DNA of 64,000 nt from positions 62,001 to 126,000 of the forward strand of contig NZ_VANU01000006.1 of the NCBI RefSeq assembly GCF_005771535.1. Reading direction: 5' to 3'. The position numbers and the translations under genes were made by a program. Below are positions 35,533 through 45,204 of the stretch, piece after piece. Each line of letters opens with the position of its first letter. The first letter of the stretch is position 1. Under the pieces are notes generated by a model. That model was given only the letters and a program-made list of their open reading frames with translations. It did not search any database and was not told the origin of the DNA. This DNA comes from Arcobacter arenosus. GTDB taxonomy: Bacteria; Campylobacterota; Campylobacteria; Campylobacterales; Arcobacteraceae.

Positions 35533-36099
35533 ATGTATATATTTGGTTTTGGTTCTTTAGTAAATATAAATAGTGCTCAAAAATCTTTTAAAAGAAAACT
35601 AGAAAATAGTGACTTTATTCCTGTACAGGTAAAAGGATTTAAAAAGGTTTGGAACTCCATTGAACATGTGATTTTTGATGGAGAGGAAAAGATTACTGAT
35701 GCAGTTTTTTTAAATTTACAAAGAGATGAAAAAGTATCAACTAATGGGGTTTTACTTAAAATTACAGAGGAAGAGTTTGAGTTTTTAAAGCTTAGGGAAA
35801 AGAATTATTCATGTATACAAATTGATTCTGTTGAAGATTTTAAAACAGATGAAAAAGTTTATACTTTTATGACTACAAACCCTGCTAAAATAGCAAATGC
35901 TTCAAATAAAAAAGCATTTATTCCTAAAAAATATATAAAACTCTTAGAGGATGGTTTAGAACCATATTCTAAAGAGTTTAAAGAGGAATTTATAAAATCA
36001 TATTCCAATTTTTCTTTTCCAATCAAAGATGGAAATTACACTTTTAGTGACCCTATACAAAATAAATTTGCAAAAGATGGTTTAACAAATGAAAACTAA
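35533..36099 (+). CDS. Gamma-glutamylcyclotransferase-like protein
   Basis: The 188-residue product opens with MYIFGFGSLVNINSA, the substrate-binding YxxGSL-like loop of the AIG2/GGCT fold. It has a likely catalytic Glu in LREKNYSCIQID (near 97), where the family has an acidic residue before a Y. GGCT-fold enzymes release 5-oxoproline from gamma-glutamyl compounds. The start follows the RraA stop directly, and the gene overlaps the next by 11 bases, so the three form an operon. Confidence 0.75.
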   Translation: MYIFGFGSLVNINSAQKSFKRKLENSDFIPVQVKGFKKVWNSIEHVIFDGEEKITDAVFLNLQRDEKVSTNGVLLKITEEEFEFLKLREKNYSCIQIDSVEDFKTDEKVYTFMTTNPAKIANASNKKAFIPKKYIKLLEDGLEPYSKEFKEEFIKSYSNFSFPIKDGNYTFSDPIQNKFAKDGLTNEN

Positions 36100-38290
36100 A
36101 TCAACTATAATTAGTGGAGATTTAAATAAATTTAGTAGAAAAACAAAAGATGACTCAATAATCAAAAAAAATGAAAATGGTATTGAAATTACATATTTTG
36201 ATACAGATAGTTTAGACGATTTTGAGTCTTCTTTAAATAGTGTATGTGGAAATTCATCCTCTTTTTTTAAACTCAGAAAAAAAATATCTACACTTTTTTT
36301 AAGTGTAATTTCTGTTATCATAATTCTTTTTGCATTAATCTCTTCCTCTTTATATGAAGATATGTTTAAAAAAATATTGTTTGAAACTCCTTTTGATTTA
36401 GGCTTTAATGATTATATTTCACTATTTTTCGTTTTAATCTTTTTCTTTGGACTTTTAATGATGCCTTCAATACTAGAAGGTGAAAGTAGCCAATTAAAAG
36501 ATGGTTTACAATCATGGTTTAATAAAGATACAAGAAGATTAAAAAGACTTCAAGTTGCTTTACAAGAATTAGATAAAAAAACTACAGTAAATATTTACAA
36601 TGTTGATATTCTTGAAAAAAACCATTGGATGTATCGTTTAATTATTCCAACCTTACTTAAAAACTTTGATGAAGTAAATTTTTATGTAAGAAATGATTTA
36701 AAAAAAGTTTTTGCAAATAGATTAAAGAAACTAGGAGTTAGTGAGGTAAACTTTGAAAATGTAAGAAATGGGAAATTTGATTCTGATATTGAATTCTTAT
36801 TATCTTCAAAGGAAAAGAAACTTTATACTTTGATGCACTTAAGCTCAACTAAGTTTATTTCAAGCAGTAAATGTCAAAAAACTTTTATCTCTTTAGAGTT
36901 ATTTGAATATTGTGGTAGAAACTTCTTTGATACCAAAAATGATTCAAATATTTTAATATCAGGTTTTCAAAACTTTATCAATAGAAGTTTTGATGATTTT
37001 AAATTTGTAAAACAAGAGAAATCTGCTCAAATATATTTTTCAAGTATTGTAAAAAATAAAGAGTTAGATGATGAGAAAAGAAGCTTATCATATTATTTAC
37101 GAAATCATATAGAAGAGTGTTTGGACTATTTTGATAATCCTATATCTTTGCTTATCTTATATTATTATGTAAAAGATATAGTTTTAGATGAAAAAAGAAC
37201 CATTGCAATTTTACAAAAACTTATTTTAGCAATAAAAAATAAACAACAATACTCATTGATTGATAATTATTGGTTTGATATAGCAGGTGAGATGTTTGAT
37301 CCACAACAGATTGAAAACTTTGAATTAACAAATAATTCAATATATAGAAAATTATCAATTGAATCTTTAGATGATTTAAAGTTTTTATTTGAAAGAAATG
37401 GTTACTTCCAGCAAGCACTTTTAATTTCTCAATATCTTTTTGAAATAAACCCTAATAAATACGCTGTTGATATTAGTTCTTTATATGAAAGAATGGGTGA
37501 TTTTAATAAAGCATATGAAACTTTACCCGAAAACATTGATAAGAAAACAAATAATCAAATAGAAGAGATAGAAGTAAAATTTTTACAAAGAAAATCTTGG
37601 ATTATTGTTTCAAAAAGGGATGAAGAGAAAAAACAAGAGGGATTAAAACTATTAGAAGCATTAAAAAACTTGTTATATTCCCATTCTAATGATAATAAAC
37701 CTATTTGGTTATGGCATTACTATAATATTAAAGCCAATTATTGTGAATGGAATGAAGATTATGAAATGGCAATAGAAAACTATAAAAAATGCCTAGCAAT
37801 ACCAAATCTTGGAGATTTTGAGTATGGTGGGACTTTTATTAATATGTCAATTTCTTATAGGTTTAAATTTATTTTTGAAGATTTTAAAAATATTGAAACA
37901 ATAGATAAATCTATTCATATGGGAGATATTGGATTATTATTAAAAACTTCAGTTGGAGACAGGGATGAGATGCCAGTTGTGCTTCATAATCAAGCATTAA
38001 ATATCTTATATAAATCATTGGTTATTGATGATAAAAAATGTTTAGAAACAGTTGATAAATTAACGTTAGAAGCAATTGAGATTTTAGATAGCACTAATTC
38101 AATAAAAAGATTAGGTATTTTACTTTGTGAAAACATTATAGCTAATATTTTATTGGGAAAACCAACTGTAAATATGATGACAAGATTAAAAGAACATATA
38201 AATTTAGTTGACACTTATGAAAAAAATCAAATAGATTGTTTAATTGAAAAGTTTGTTAAAAAAGGTAAAATTCACGATATAAGTTTATAA
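36089..38290 (+). CDS. Membrane protein with TPR-like cytosolic part
   Basis: The 733-residue product has about 70 soluble residues and two transmembrane helices (around 70-90 and 108-130, LSVISVIIILFALISSS and ISLFFVLIFFFGLLMM). A long helical region follows with TPR-like repeats, for example NGYFQQALLISQYLFEINPN, YERMGDFNKAYETL and NEDYEMAIENYKKCLAI. I do not recognise the family. It is the last gene of the rraA-GGCT operon and ends about 70 bases before ovoA. Confidence 0.65.
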   Translation: MKTKSTIISGDLNKFSRKTKDDSIIKKNENGIEITYFDTDSLDDFESSLNSVCGNSSSFFKLRKKISTLFLSVISVIIILFALISSSLYEDMFKKILFETPFDLGFNDYISLFFVLIFFFGLLMMPSILEGESSQLKDGLQSWFNKDTRRLKRLQVALQELDKKTTVNIYNVDILEKNHWMYRLIIPTLLKNFDEVNFYVRNDLKKVFANRLKKLGVSEVNFENVRNGKFDSDIEFLLSSKEKKLYTLMHLSSTKFISSSKCQKTFISLELFEYCGRNFFDTKNDSNILISGFQNFINRSFDDFKFVKQEKSAQIYFSSIVKNKELDDEKRSLSYYLRNHIEECLDYFDNPISLLILYYYVKDIVLDEKRTIAILQKLILAIKNKQQYSLIDNYWFDIAGEMFDPQQIENFELTNNSIYRKLSIESLDDLKFLFERNGYFQQALLISQYLFEINPNKYAVDISSLYERMGDFNKAYETLPENIDKKTNNQIEEIEVKFLQRKSWIIVSKRDEEKKQEGLKLLEALKNLLYSHSNDNKPIWLWHYYNIKANYCEWNEDYEMAIENYKKCLAIPNLGDFEYGGTFINMSISYRFKFIFEDFKNIETIDKSIHMGDIGLLLKTSVGDRDEMPVVLHNQALNILYKSLVIDDKKCLETVDKLTLEAIEILDSTNSIKRLGILLCENIIANILLGKPTVNMMTRLKEHINLVDTYEKNQIDCLIEKFVKKGKIHDISL

Positions 38291-38360
38291 ATTAACATTT
38301 AATGAATACAAGTTGTAATTTTAAATTACTAAAATAAGCCTCATATAAAAAGGGGTGATA

Positions 38361-40487
38361 ATGAATTATAGAAAAGAAGTCATGGAAAGTTATAGAAAAG
38401 ATACAATTAGGTTAGATGAGGGTACTGTAGAAGAAAAAAGAGCTGAAATTAGAAACTATTTTCTTCAAACATATGAATTAGATGAAAAATTATTCGACTT
38501 ATTGGAAGATAAAAAATATTTTTATAAACAACCAAATAAATTAAGACAACCTCTTATTTTTTATTATGGTCATACTGCTACTTTTTTTATGAATAAATTA
38601 AATGTTTCAAACATTACTACAAAAAGAATTAATAAAAAATTTGAATCTATTTTTGCCATTGGCGTTGATGAAATGAGTTGGGATGATTTAAATAGTGAAA
38701 ACTATGATTGGCCTAGTTTTGAAGAAGTAAAACAATATAGAAATGAAGTTAAGAGTTTGGTTTTAGAGATAATTGATAATATAGAGTTTACTATGCCTAT
38801 AGATTGGGAGTCTCCTATGTGGATTATCCTTATGGGAATTGAACATGAAAATATCCATATTGAAACTTCGTCAGTACTTTTAAGGGAATTAGATATTAAA
38901 TATTTAATAAAAGATGAAATATTTCAATATTGTAATGAATTCTCACAAAAATATCCACAAAATGAACTTGTTGATGTAAAAGGGGGTGATGTTTTATTAG
39001 AAAAAGATCATTCAAATCCAGTTTTTTATGGATGGGACAATGAGTTTGCTTTTCATAAAGCTTTTATAAAAGATTTTAAAGCAAGTAAATATCTTGTTTC
39101 TAATGGAGAATTTTTAGAGTTTGTTAAAGATGGAGGATACTCAAAACTTCATTACTTTAGTGAAGATGGCTTAAAATGGTTAGATTTTAAGCAAGCTAAA
39201 ATGCCAGTTTTTTGGCTAAAAAAAGATGGAGAATATTTCTTAAGAGAGATAAATAGAATTGTTCCTCTACCTTTAAACTACCCAGTAGATATCAACGTTT
39301 ATGAAGCTGAAGCATTTTGTAAATATAAGAGTGAAAAATTAGGTTTTGAGGTTAGACTTCCAAGTGAAGATGAGTATTATAGATTAAATGATTATGTAAA
39401 TGCTCAAGAAAAAGTTAAAAATAACGAAGCAAATATTGGTCTAAACTTCTTTAATCAAACACCAGTTGACAAATATGATTTTGATGATTTTTATGATGTA
39501 GTTGGAAATGTATGGCAATGGAGTATTACCCCTACTTATCCTTTTGATGGCTTTAAAACTCACCCTGCATATGATGATTTTACTACACCAACTTTTGATG
39601 ATAGGCATGCTTTAATCAAAGGTGGTTCATTTATATCTTTAGGAAATGAGATTTTAAGAAGTGCAAGGTATGCCTTTAGAAAACATTTCTTCCAACATGC
39701 TGGTTTTAGATATGTACACTCATCAAATGATTATAGAACAAAACTAAACAATAATGTTTACGAAACAGATGAACAAATCTCTCAATATTGTGAGTTTCAT
39801 TATGGTGATGAGTACTTTGGGGTTAAAAACTTTCCAAAAAATAGTGTAGAGATATTAAAACCCTATTTAAAAGATTGTCAGACAAAAAAGGCTATGGATT
39901 TAGGTTGCTCTGTTGGAAGAAGTACATTCGAACTTGCAAAATATTTTGATGAAGTTTTAGGTATTGATTTTTCAGCAAACTTTATCAATGTTGGTGTAAA
40001 GTTAAAAAAATATGATTCCCTAACTTTTAAAGTTGCAACACAAGGTGAACTTTTTGAAGAAAAAACTGTTTCTTTAAAAGATTTTGATTTAGATGAAATC
40101 AAAGATAAAGTAACTTTCATGCAAGGGGATGCTTGTAATTTAAAAGATATTTACACTGGATATGACTTAATTTTTTGCTCAAATCTAATTGATAGATTAT
40201 ATTATCCACAAAAATTCTTAGATGATGTTCCAAATAGGGTAAATAAAGATGGTTTACTAGTACTTCTAAGTCCTTATACTTGGTTAGAAGATTATACTCC
40301 AAAGGAAAATTGGCTAGGAGGTTTTCTAAAAGATAATAAAGAGGTTGAAACTTTAGATACTTTAAAAGAGAATCTAAAAGATAAGTTTGAATTACTTGAA
40401 ACTATAGATGTTCCTTTTGTTATTAGAGAAACAGCTAGAAAACATCAACATACACTTTCACAAATGAGCATTTGGAAAAAGATTTAG
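38361..40487 (+). CDS. ovoA: 5-histidylcysteine sulfoxide synthase / ovothiol methyltransferase OvoA
   Basis: The 708-residue product has an N-terminal DinB-like four-helix domain with YYGHTATFFMNKL and the iron-binding HxxxHxE motif EHENIHIETSS (near 168-178). A formylglycine-type domain (about 195-455) includes YDVVGNVWQWSITPTYPFDGF and IKGGSFISLGNEILRSARYAFR. A C-terminal SAM methyltransferase (about 500-700) has MDLGCSVGRSTFELA. This fusion is characteristic of OvoA, which joins Cys and His and then methylates the product to ovothiol A. AGGGG lies 5 bases before the ATG. Ovothiol would protect against peroxide. Confidence 0.87.
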   Translation: MNYRKEVMESYRKDTIRLDEGTVEEKRAEIRNYFLQTYELDEKLFDLLEDKKYFYKQPNKLRQPLIFYYGHTATFFMNKLNVSNITTKRINKKFESIFAIGVDEMSWDDLNSENYDWPSFEEVKQYRNEVKSLVLEIIDNIEFTMPIDWESPMWIILMGIEHENIHIETSSVLLRELDIKYLIKDEIFQYCNEFSQKYPQNELVDVKGGDVLLEKDHSNPVFYGWDNEFAFHKAFIKDFKASKYLVSNGEFLEFVKDGGYSKLHYFSEDGLKWLDFKQAKMPVFWLKKDGEYFLREINRIVPLPLNYPVDINVYEAEAFCKYKSEKLGFEVRLPSEDEYYRLNDYVNAQEKVKNNEANIGLNFFNQTPVDKYDFDDFYDVVGNVWQWSITPTYPFDGFKTHPAYDDFTTPTFDDRHALIKGGSFISLGNEILRSARYAFRKHFFQHAGFRYVHSSNDYRTKLNNNVYETDEQISQYCEFHYGDEYFGVKNFPKNSVEILKPYLKDCQTKKAMDLGCSVGRSTFELAKYFDEVLGIDFSANFINVGVKLKKYDSLTFKVATQGELFEEKTVSLKDFDLDEIKDKVTFMQGDACNLKDIYTGYDLIFCSNLIDRLYYPQKFLDDVPNRVNKDGLLVLLSPYTWLEDYTPKENWLGGFLKDNKEVETLDTLKENLKDKFELLETIDVPFVIRETARKHQHTLSQMSIWKKI

Positions 40488-41707
40488 ATTATAGAAAATA
40501 GTTGAATAATTAATAAAGATACATTTACAATAACTCCTACTATTGGTATCCAGATAGGGTAAACTAATACCCCTTCTGGATTAGGCACTTCTCTTTTTAT
40601 TTTTATTAATGATAAGTTCATTAAAGTAAATATTATAAATATAAAAAAGCTAGTAAGAGAAGCTAGGGTTACTATTGGTAGCCATAATGTAAATATCAAA
40701 ACTAAAAAAGAGGCAACAACGGTTGAAAATATTGGAGTTCTTGTTTTTTCATTTATATTAGAAAAAATCTTAGGAAGCCAATTATTCTCTCCCATTCCAT
40801 AAAATAGTCTTGATACCATAATAATTTGAACCAAAGCTCCATTTATAACGGCAAACATACCTATAAAGCTTAGTAAAATAGGCTCTTTATTTGTTAATTT
40901 TGAATATACATCTGCAAGTGGAGCTACACTTTTAGAAAGTTCGCTTGGATTTATTGCCAATATTGAAACTATGGTAACTAATATGTAAAGCATTGTAGAT
41001 ACAATCAATGCTATAATTATAGCCTTTGGCATAGTTTTTGTAGGCTCTTTTACTTCTTCGGCAATATTTACCATATCTTCAAATCCAATAAAAGCATAAA
41101 ACGCTAAAAATGCACCTATTGATATTGTGTACCAAATAGAAATCTTAAAATCAGGAATAAAGTTTACCATCGATACTTCATTAAAATTAATATTTTCAAA
41201 ACCAATAAATAAAATAAACAATAAACCAAAGATTTCAACACAAGTTAAAACTGCTGCAAATTTAACTGATTTTGCTATACCTAAAATAGCTATAATGCAA
41301 AGTATAATAATCAATGAAATTGATGATAATGTTTTTGGAATATTTATAAAAGTTGAGACATATCCGTAAAAACCATGTAATATTGTAGCACTTGATAATA
41401 TTCCACTTAACGCTATCATAAACCCTATGATAATAGATAAATATTTAGAGTTAAAAGCTTTTTTTGCATAAAGGGCTTCACCTGCACTATATGGAAACCT
41501 TGAAGATAATTCAGCATAAGTTAATGATGTAAAAAGTACGATAAATGCAGCAAGTAAAAAAGAAAATGGAGTATAAATATCTGCTATTCCAGAAACTTTA
41601 CCAATAAGTACATATATTCCTGCACCTAAAATATTTCCTAATCCATAAAATACTAACATAATTAAAGAAATATCTCTTTTTAGAAGAACTTTTCTTAATT
41701 TTGTCAT
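40484..41707 (-). CDS. APC-family amino acid permease
   Basis: The 407-residue product has about 12 hydrophobic helices. The APC signature GLGNILGAGIYVLIGKVSGI is in helix 1 and YAFIGFEDMVNIAEEVKEP is in the helix 6-7 region. It imports or exchanges an amino acid or amine; the substrate is not predictable. AAAGGAT precedes the ATG. It is convergent with ovoA and overlaps its stop by 4 bases; the two need not be related. Confidence 0.88.
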   Translation of the reverse strand: MTKLRKVLLKRDISLIMLVFYGLGNILGAGIYVLIGKVSGIADIYTPFSFLLAAFIVLFTSLTYAELSSRFPYSAGEALYAKKAFNSKYLSIIIGFMIALSGILSSATILHGFYGYVSTFINIPKTLSSISLIIILCIIAILGIAKSVKFAAVLTCVEIFGLLFILFIGFENINFNEVSMVNFIPDFKISIWYTISIGAFLAFYAFIGFEDMVNIAEEVKEPTKTMPKAIIIALIVSTMLYILVTIVSILAINPSELSKSVAPLADVYSKLTNKEPILLSFIGMFAVINGALVQIIMVSRLFYGMGENNWLPKIFSNINEKTRTPIFSTVVASFLVLIFTLWLPIVTLASLTSFFIFIIFTLMNLSLIKIKREVPNPEGVLVYPIWIPIVGVIVNVSLLIIQLFSII

Positions 41708-41811
41708 TTTGTATCCTTTGTAATAGAATTATAACATAATAATTAAGATAATTTAATCGATTTTTTTATCATTTAATAATATTTATAGTTATATTAGTGT
41801 AAGCTTTTTAA

Positions 41812-43050
41812 ATGAATAGCTTACAAATAGTCTCTTCAAAAAAAGATTTCTTTTTGATAATCATATTTTTATTATTTGTTTTTTTGTTAAATATAATTTA
41901 TGAGTATATGAAATATAAAGATTTTACTTCACAGGAAGTTTATTATTCAAATTTTAAGATAGAGAATATTTATGATAAAGAAGATTTTTATGTATTAAAA
42001 CTTCAAGAGAACAATTTAGTTTTATATACTTCTATTGAAAAAAACAATTCAATAAAAAAGCTTAGAAATATCAATATTGCAATATTAACTACAAATTTAA
42101 GTTTTTATGAATTTTTAAAAGGATTTTATACAAAGTCAATTTATTATGATGAGATTTCTACAAAAAATACTATAAAAGAAAAACTTTTTTTAAAAATAAA
42201 TAAACAACATAAGAATGAAAAGTTACAGGAATTATTTTCTGCTTTATTTTTAGCTATTCCAATTTCAAAAGTAAACAGAAAAATTTATACAAATTTGAGT
42301 ATAAGTCATTTAATAGCAATATCTGGATTTCATCTAGCTATTCTTTCTTTTATAATTTATTGGTTGATTTATTTTCCTTATAGTTATTTACATAAAAGAT
42401 ATTTTATTTTTAGAAATAAATCAGCGGATGTTATGGCATTTACAATTCTTATTTTATTTTTATATTTACTTTTGACAAATATGGTACCTTCTTTATTAAG
42501 AAGTTTTGTGATGTTTTTTCTAGCTTTTTTATTTCTCCGTTCAAATTTGAAAATTCTTTCTTTTCAAACTTTAGCATTGACTTTTTTGATAATAATCTCT
42601 TTATTTCCGCAGTTTTTATTTTCCATATCTTTTTGGTTTTCAATTATTGGTGTATTTTATATCTTTTTGTATCTTGAGTATTTTAAAAATCTACCAAAAC
42701 TTTTTAGTATTTTGTTTTTTAATATTTGGATTTTTTTTGTTTTTAATCCTATTGTTCATTTTTTCTTTTTTGATACCACTATTGAACAGCTTTTATCTCC
42801 TCTATTAACCCTTGGTTTTTCTATTTTTTATCCTTTTGAATTAATATTTCATATATTTTCTTATGGAGGTTTTTTAGATAGTTTTATTTTAGATTTTTTA
42901 GAGTATAAATTTACTGTATTTGATGTTATAACACCATTATGGTTTTTCTTATTTTATATAGTATTATCAATTGGCTCTGTTTTTTATAACAAAGCCTTTA
43001 TTGTTTTAAATATATTAATGGTATTGTTTAATTGCCATTTATATTTATAA
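41812..43050 (+). CDS. comEC: ComEC/Rec2-type competence channel protein (short form)
   Basis: The 412-residue product has an N-terminal helix (about 13-30), an OB-like soluble loop and a Competence domain with SHLIAISGFHLAILSFII (near 163-180), LLLTNMVPSLLRSFVM and several later helices. ComEC imports single-stranded DNA in natural transformation. There is no metallo-beta-lactamase domain at the C-terminus, so it is about half the length of the E. coli or Bacillus proteins, as I expect for Campylobacterota. The ribosome binding site is weak. Confidence 0.85.
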   Translation: MNSLQIVSSKKDFFLIIIFLLFVFLLNIIYEYMKYKDFTSQEVYYSNFKIENIYDKEDFYVLKLQENNLVLYTSIEKNNSIKKLRNINIAILTTNLSFYEFLKGFYTKSIYYDEISTKNTIKEKLFLKINKQHKNEKLQELFSALFLAIPISKVNRKIYTNLSISHLIAISGFHLAILSFIIYWLIYFPYSYLHKRYFIFRNKSADVMAFTILILFLYLLLTNMVPSLLRSFVMFFLAFLFLRSNLKILSFQTLALTFLIIISLFPQFLFSISFWFSIIGVFYIFLYLEYFKNLPKLFSILFFNIWIFFVFNPIVHFFFFDTTIEQLLSPLLTLGFSIFYPFELIFHIFSYGGFLDSFILDFLEYKFTVFDVITPLWFFLFYIVLSIGSVFYNKAFIVLNILMVLFNCHLYL

Positions 43051-43060
43051 ATACTCTTTT

Positions 43061-43393
43061 TTAGTTTTGCAAATAATCATGCTGTACACAATAGTCACAT
43101 TTATTAATATTTTCATACTCAATTGTTTCTAATTGGATCTCTTTAAAGTGTTTTTTAATCAGCTCAATTGCATTGTTATCAGCTGAATATACCATTGATT
43201 TAGTTTCATCATTTATAACAACTAAATCTTTTGTTTCTTCAAGCAAATCATTTATGTGACTATTCCAATATGAAAGTAATTTTTCATTTTCTGATAGTTC
43301 ATCAAATCTATGATCAAAATTTAAACACATATCTGGAAGAATCCCACATGACTGAATATTATCAAAGTCTATTTTTACTCCATAAAGTTTCAT
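43061..43393 (-). CDS. Unknown small protein with C-terminal CxxC
   Basis: The 110-residue product has Cys residues in IQSCGILPDMC near the start and a C-terminal KCDYCVQHDYLQN, so four cysteines could bind a metal. The middle is helical and acidic. AAAAGGAG precedes the ATG. It is convergent with comEC with an 11-base gap. I do not recognise the family. Confidence 0.6.
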   Translation of the reverse strand: MKLYGVKIDFDNIQSCGILPDMCLNFDHRFDELSENEKLLSYWNSHINDLLEETKDLVVINDETKSMVYSADNNAIELIKKHFKEIQLETIEYENINKCDYCVQHDYLQN

Positions 43394-43569
43394 AACTGAC
43401 TCCTTTTGATATAAGCTATTATTATAATTTTAACGAATACTAATAAAGTAATATTTATAATATGAATCTAATTGTTTCAGTTAAGATTAAGTTTGCTATT
43501 TTAGCTACAATTATTTTAATGAAAATCTAGGTATCATTGCGAAATTATAAAATATTTGAAGGCTTTTTT

Positions 43570-43896
43570 ATGGAGATGATATTAAACGAATTTGATATGG
43601 TTGTTGGTGCAAAATTTGAAAATGGAACAATTCAAGATTATATAGATGATGAACAAACTTATGGCTTAATTCGACTTGAAAAAACAAGTGCTAATTGGTT
43701 TTTATATAATGATGCAGAGTCACCAATTGAGATAAAAAATTTATATAAAAAGATTAAAAAAGGTGAGCATTTTATCAAAGATGATTTTGGAGAAGAGATT
43801 GTTGTTTTCAATAAAAAGGGCGATATCTCTTATGATGATTTAATCAAAAAAATAGATGAATATCTTGATGATGAAATTATGTCAAGTGTTTACTAA
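43570..43896 (+). CDS. Unknown acidic protein
   Basis: The 108-residue product is acidic with mixed beta and helical segments (FDMVVGAKFENGTI, YGLIRLEKTSANWFLYNDA) and no membrane segment. ATG 43570 is preferred because GAAGG lies 7 bases before it; a TTG at 43537 is in frame but without a ribosome site. It lies 20 bases before the DEAD-box helicase and may be in the same operon. The family is not recognised. Confidence 0.6.
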   Translation: MEMILNEFDMVVGAKFENGTIQDYIDDEQTYGLIRLEKTSANWFLYNDAESPIEIKNLYKKIKKGEHFIKDDFGEEIVVFNKKGDISYDDLIKKIDEYLDDEIMSSVY

Positions 43897-43916
43897 CAAA
43901 ATAAAAAGGATTTGTT

Positions 43917-45203
43917 ATACAAGGGTTTAAAGAATTAAAATTAAATGATTCTATTTTAAAGGCAATAGAGAAAAAAGGATATGAAAGTCCTACAAAAGTT
44001 CAAAAGAAAATAATACCAATTGTAAATAAAAAGATTGATGTTATTGCAGCTTCTAAATCAGGAACAGGTAAAACAGCTGCTTATGTACTTCCTATGCTTG
44101 AAAGAATAAACAATAATTTAAGTTTACAAAATAGGGTGTTAAGAGGTTTAATTGTTGTACCAACAAGGGAGTTAGTTGAACAAGTTTCAAAAGCTTTAAA
44201 TGATTATGGACAATTTTTAAAAGTTAAACATACAAAAATTATGGGTGGAACAAGTAGAGTAAAACAAGCAGAAACTTTAGAAGGTGGAATTGATATTGTT
44301 GTAGCAACAGCTGGAAGATTGCTTGATTTATCAAAAGAGGGAATAATAGATTTAAGCTCTGTAAACTTTATAGTTTTAGATGAAGCTGATACAATGCTTG
44401 AGATGGGATTTTTAGATGAAATAGAAACAATTTTCTCATCATGTTCACCATATAGACAAATTATTATGTGTTCGGCAACTATTTCCCAAAATATTAGAAA
44501 ACTAGCTAAAGAGTTTTTAAAAGACCCAGTAACTGTTCAAATTCATGATAGAAGGGATACTGTAAGTTTAATCTCTCATAAAGCTTATAAAATAGATAAG
44601 AAAAAGAAAAAAGAGTTAGTTACTGCACTTATAAAAGAATCTAAATATGATCAAATCCTTCTTTTTGTAAATAAGAAAGATGGAGTTGATGCTGCTTTAG
44701 AACATTTCAAAGAACAAGGTGTAAAAGTAGCAACAGTTCATGGTGGAATTGAATATAAAGATAGAGTTCAAGCAATCAAAGATTTTAGAAATAAAAAAGT
44801 AAAAGTTTTAGTTGCAACTGATATTGCAGGACGTGGGCTTGATATTGAAAAACTACCTTTAGTAATAAACTATACATTACCAGAAACAACAGATGATTTT
44901 ACCCATAGAGTTGGAAGAACTGGACGTGCAGGTAATACAGGAGAAGTTATTACTATTCTTACTGTTGATGATTATAATGCTTTTACAAAAATTGAAAGAG
45001 ATTTAAAATTAAATGTAAAAAGAGAAGTTCATGAAAACTTTCCATTAAAAGATAGACAACCAAGACAAAAAATTCAAACTAAGAAAAAACTTAGTGAGAT
45101 AAAAGGGAAAAGAACTCCTTCAAATAAAGCTCCAACAAGAACTGGTGCTAAATCTAAAAAAACTACAAAAAGAGATTCAAATAGAAGTTTTAGAAAGGGT
45201 TAA
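43917..45203 (+). CDS. DEAD-box RNA helicase with apparent non-canonical start
   Basis: The frame covers about 429 residues: Q motif with GYESPTKVQ, motif I AASKSGTGKT, Ia PTRELVEQ, DEAD as VLDEADTMLEMGFLDE, motif III SATIS, VATDIAGRGLDIE and HRVGRTGRAG, then a basic tail (KKKLSEIKGKR...). It unwinds RNA, probably in ribosome assembly or cold adaptation. No ATG, GTG or TTG lies in frame between the upstream stop (43902) and motif I. The first ATG, at 44094, would delete the P-loop. An AAGGA ribosome site lies 6 bases before ATA 43917, so AUA is the likely start; a base change from ATG would look the same. Confidence 0.85.
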   Translation: MQGFKELKLNDSILKAIEKKGYESPTKVQKKIIPIVNKKIDVIAASKSGTGKTAAYVLPMLERINNNLSLQNRVLRGLIVVPTRELVEQVSKALNDYGQFLKVKHTKIMGGTSRVKQAETLEGGIDIVVATAGRLLDLSKEGIIDLSSVNFIVLDEADTMLEMGFLDEIETIFSSCSPYRQIIMCSATISQNIRKLAKEFLKDPVTVQIHDRRDTVSLISHKAYKIDKKKKKELVTALIKESKYDQILLFVNKKDGVDAALEHFKEQGVKVATVHGGIEYKDRVQAIKDFRNKKVKVLVATDIAGRGLDIEKLPLVINYTLPETTDDFTHRVGRTGRAGNTGEVITILTVDDYNAFTKIERDLKLNVKREVHENFPLKDRQPRQKIQTKKKLSEIKGKRTPSNKAPTRTGAKSKKTTKRDSNRSFRKG

Positions 45204-45204
45204 T

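Noticed and set aside
44094-45203. DEAD-box helicase starting at the first ATG
   Set aside because: That start would remove the Q motif and the P-loop SKSGTGKT encoded just upstream in the same frame, so the gene must begin earlier.
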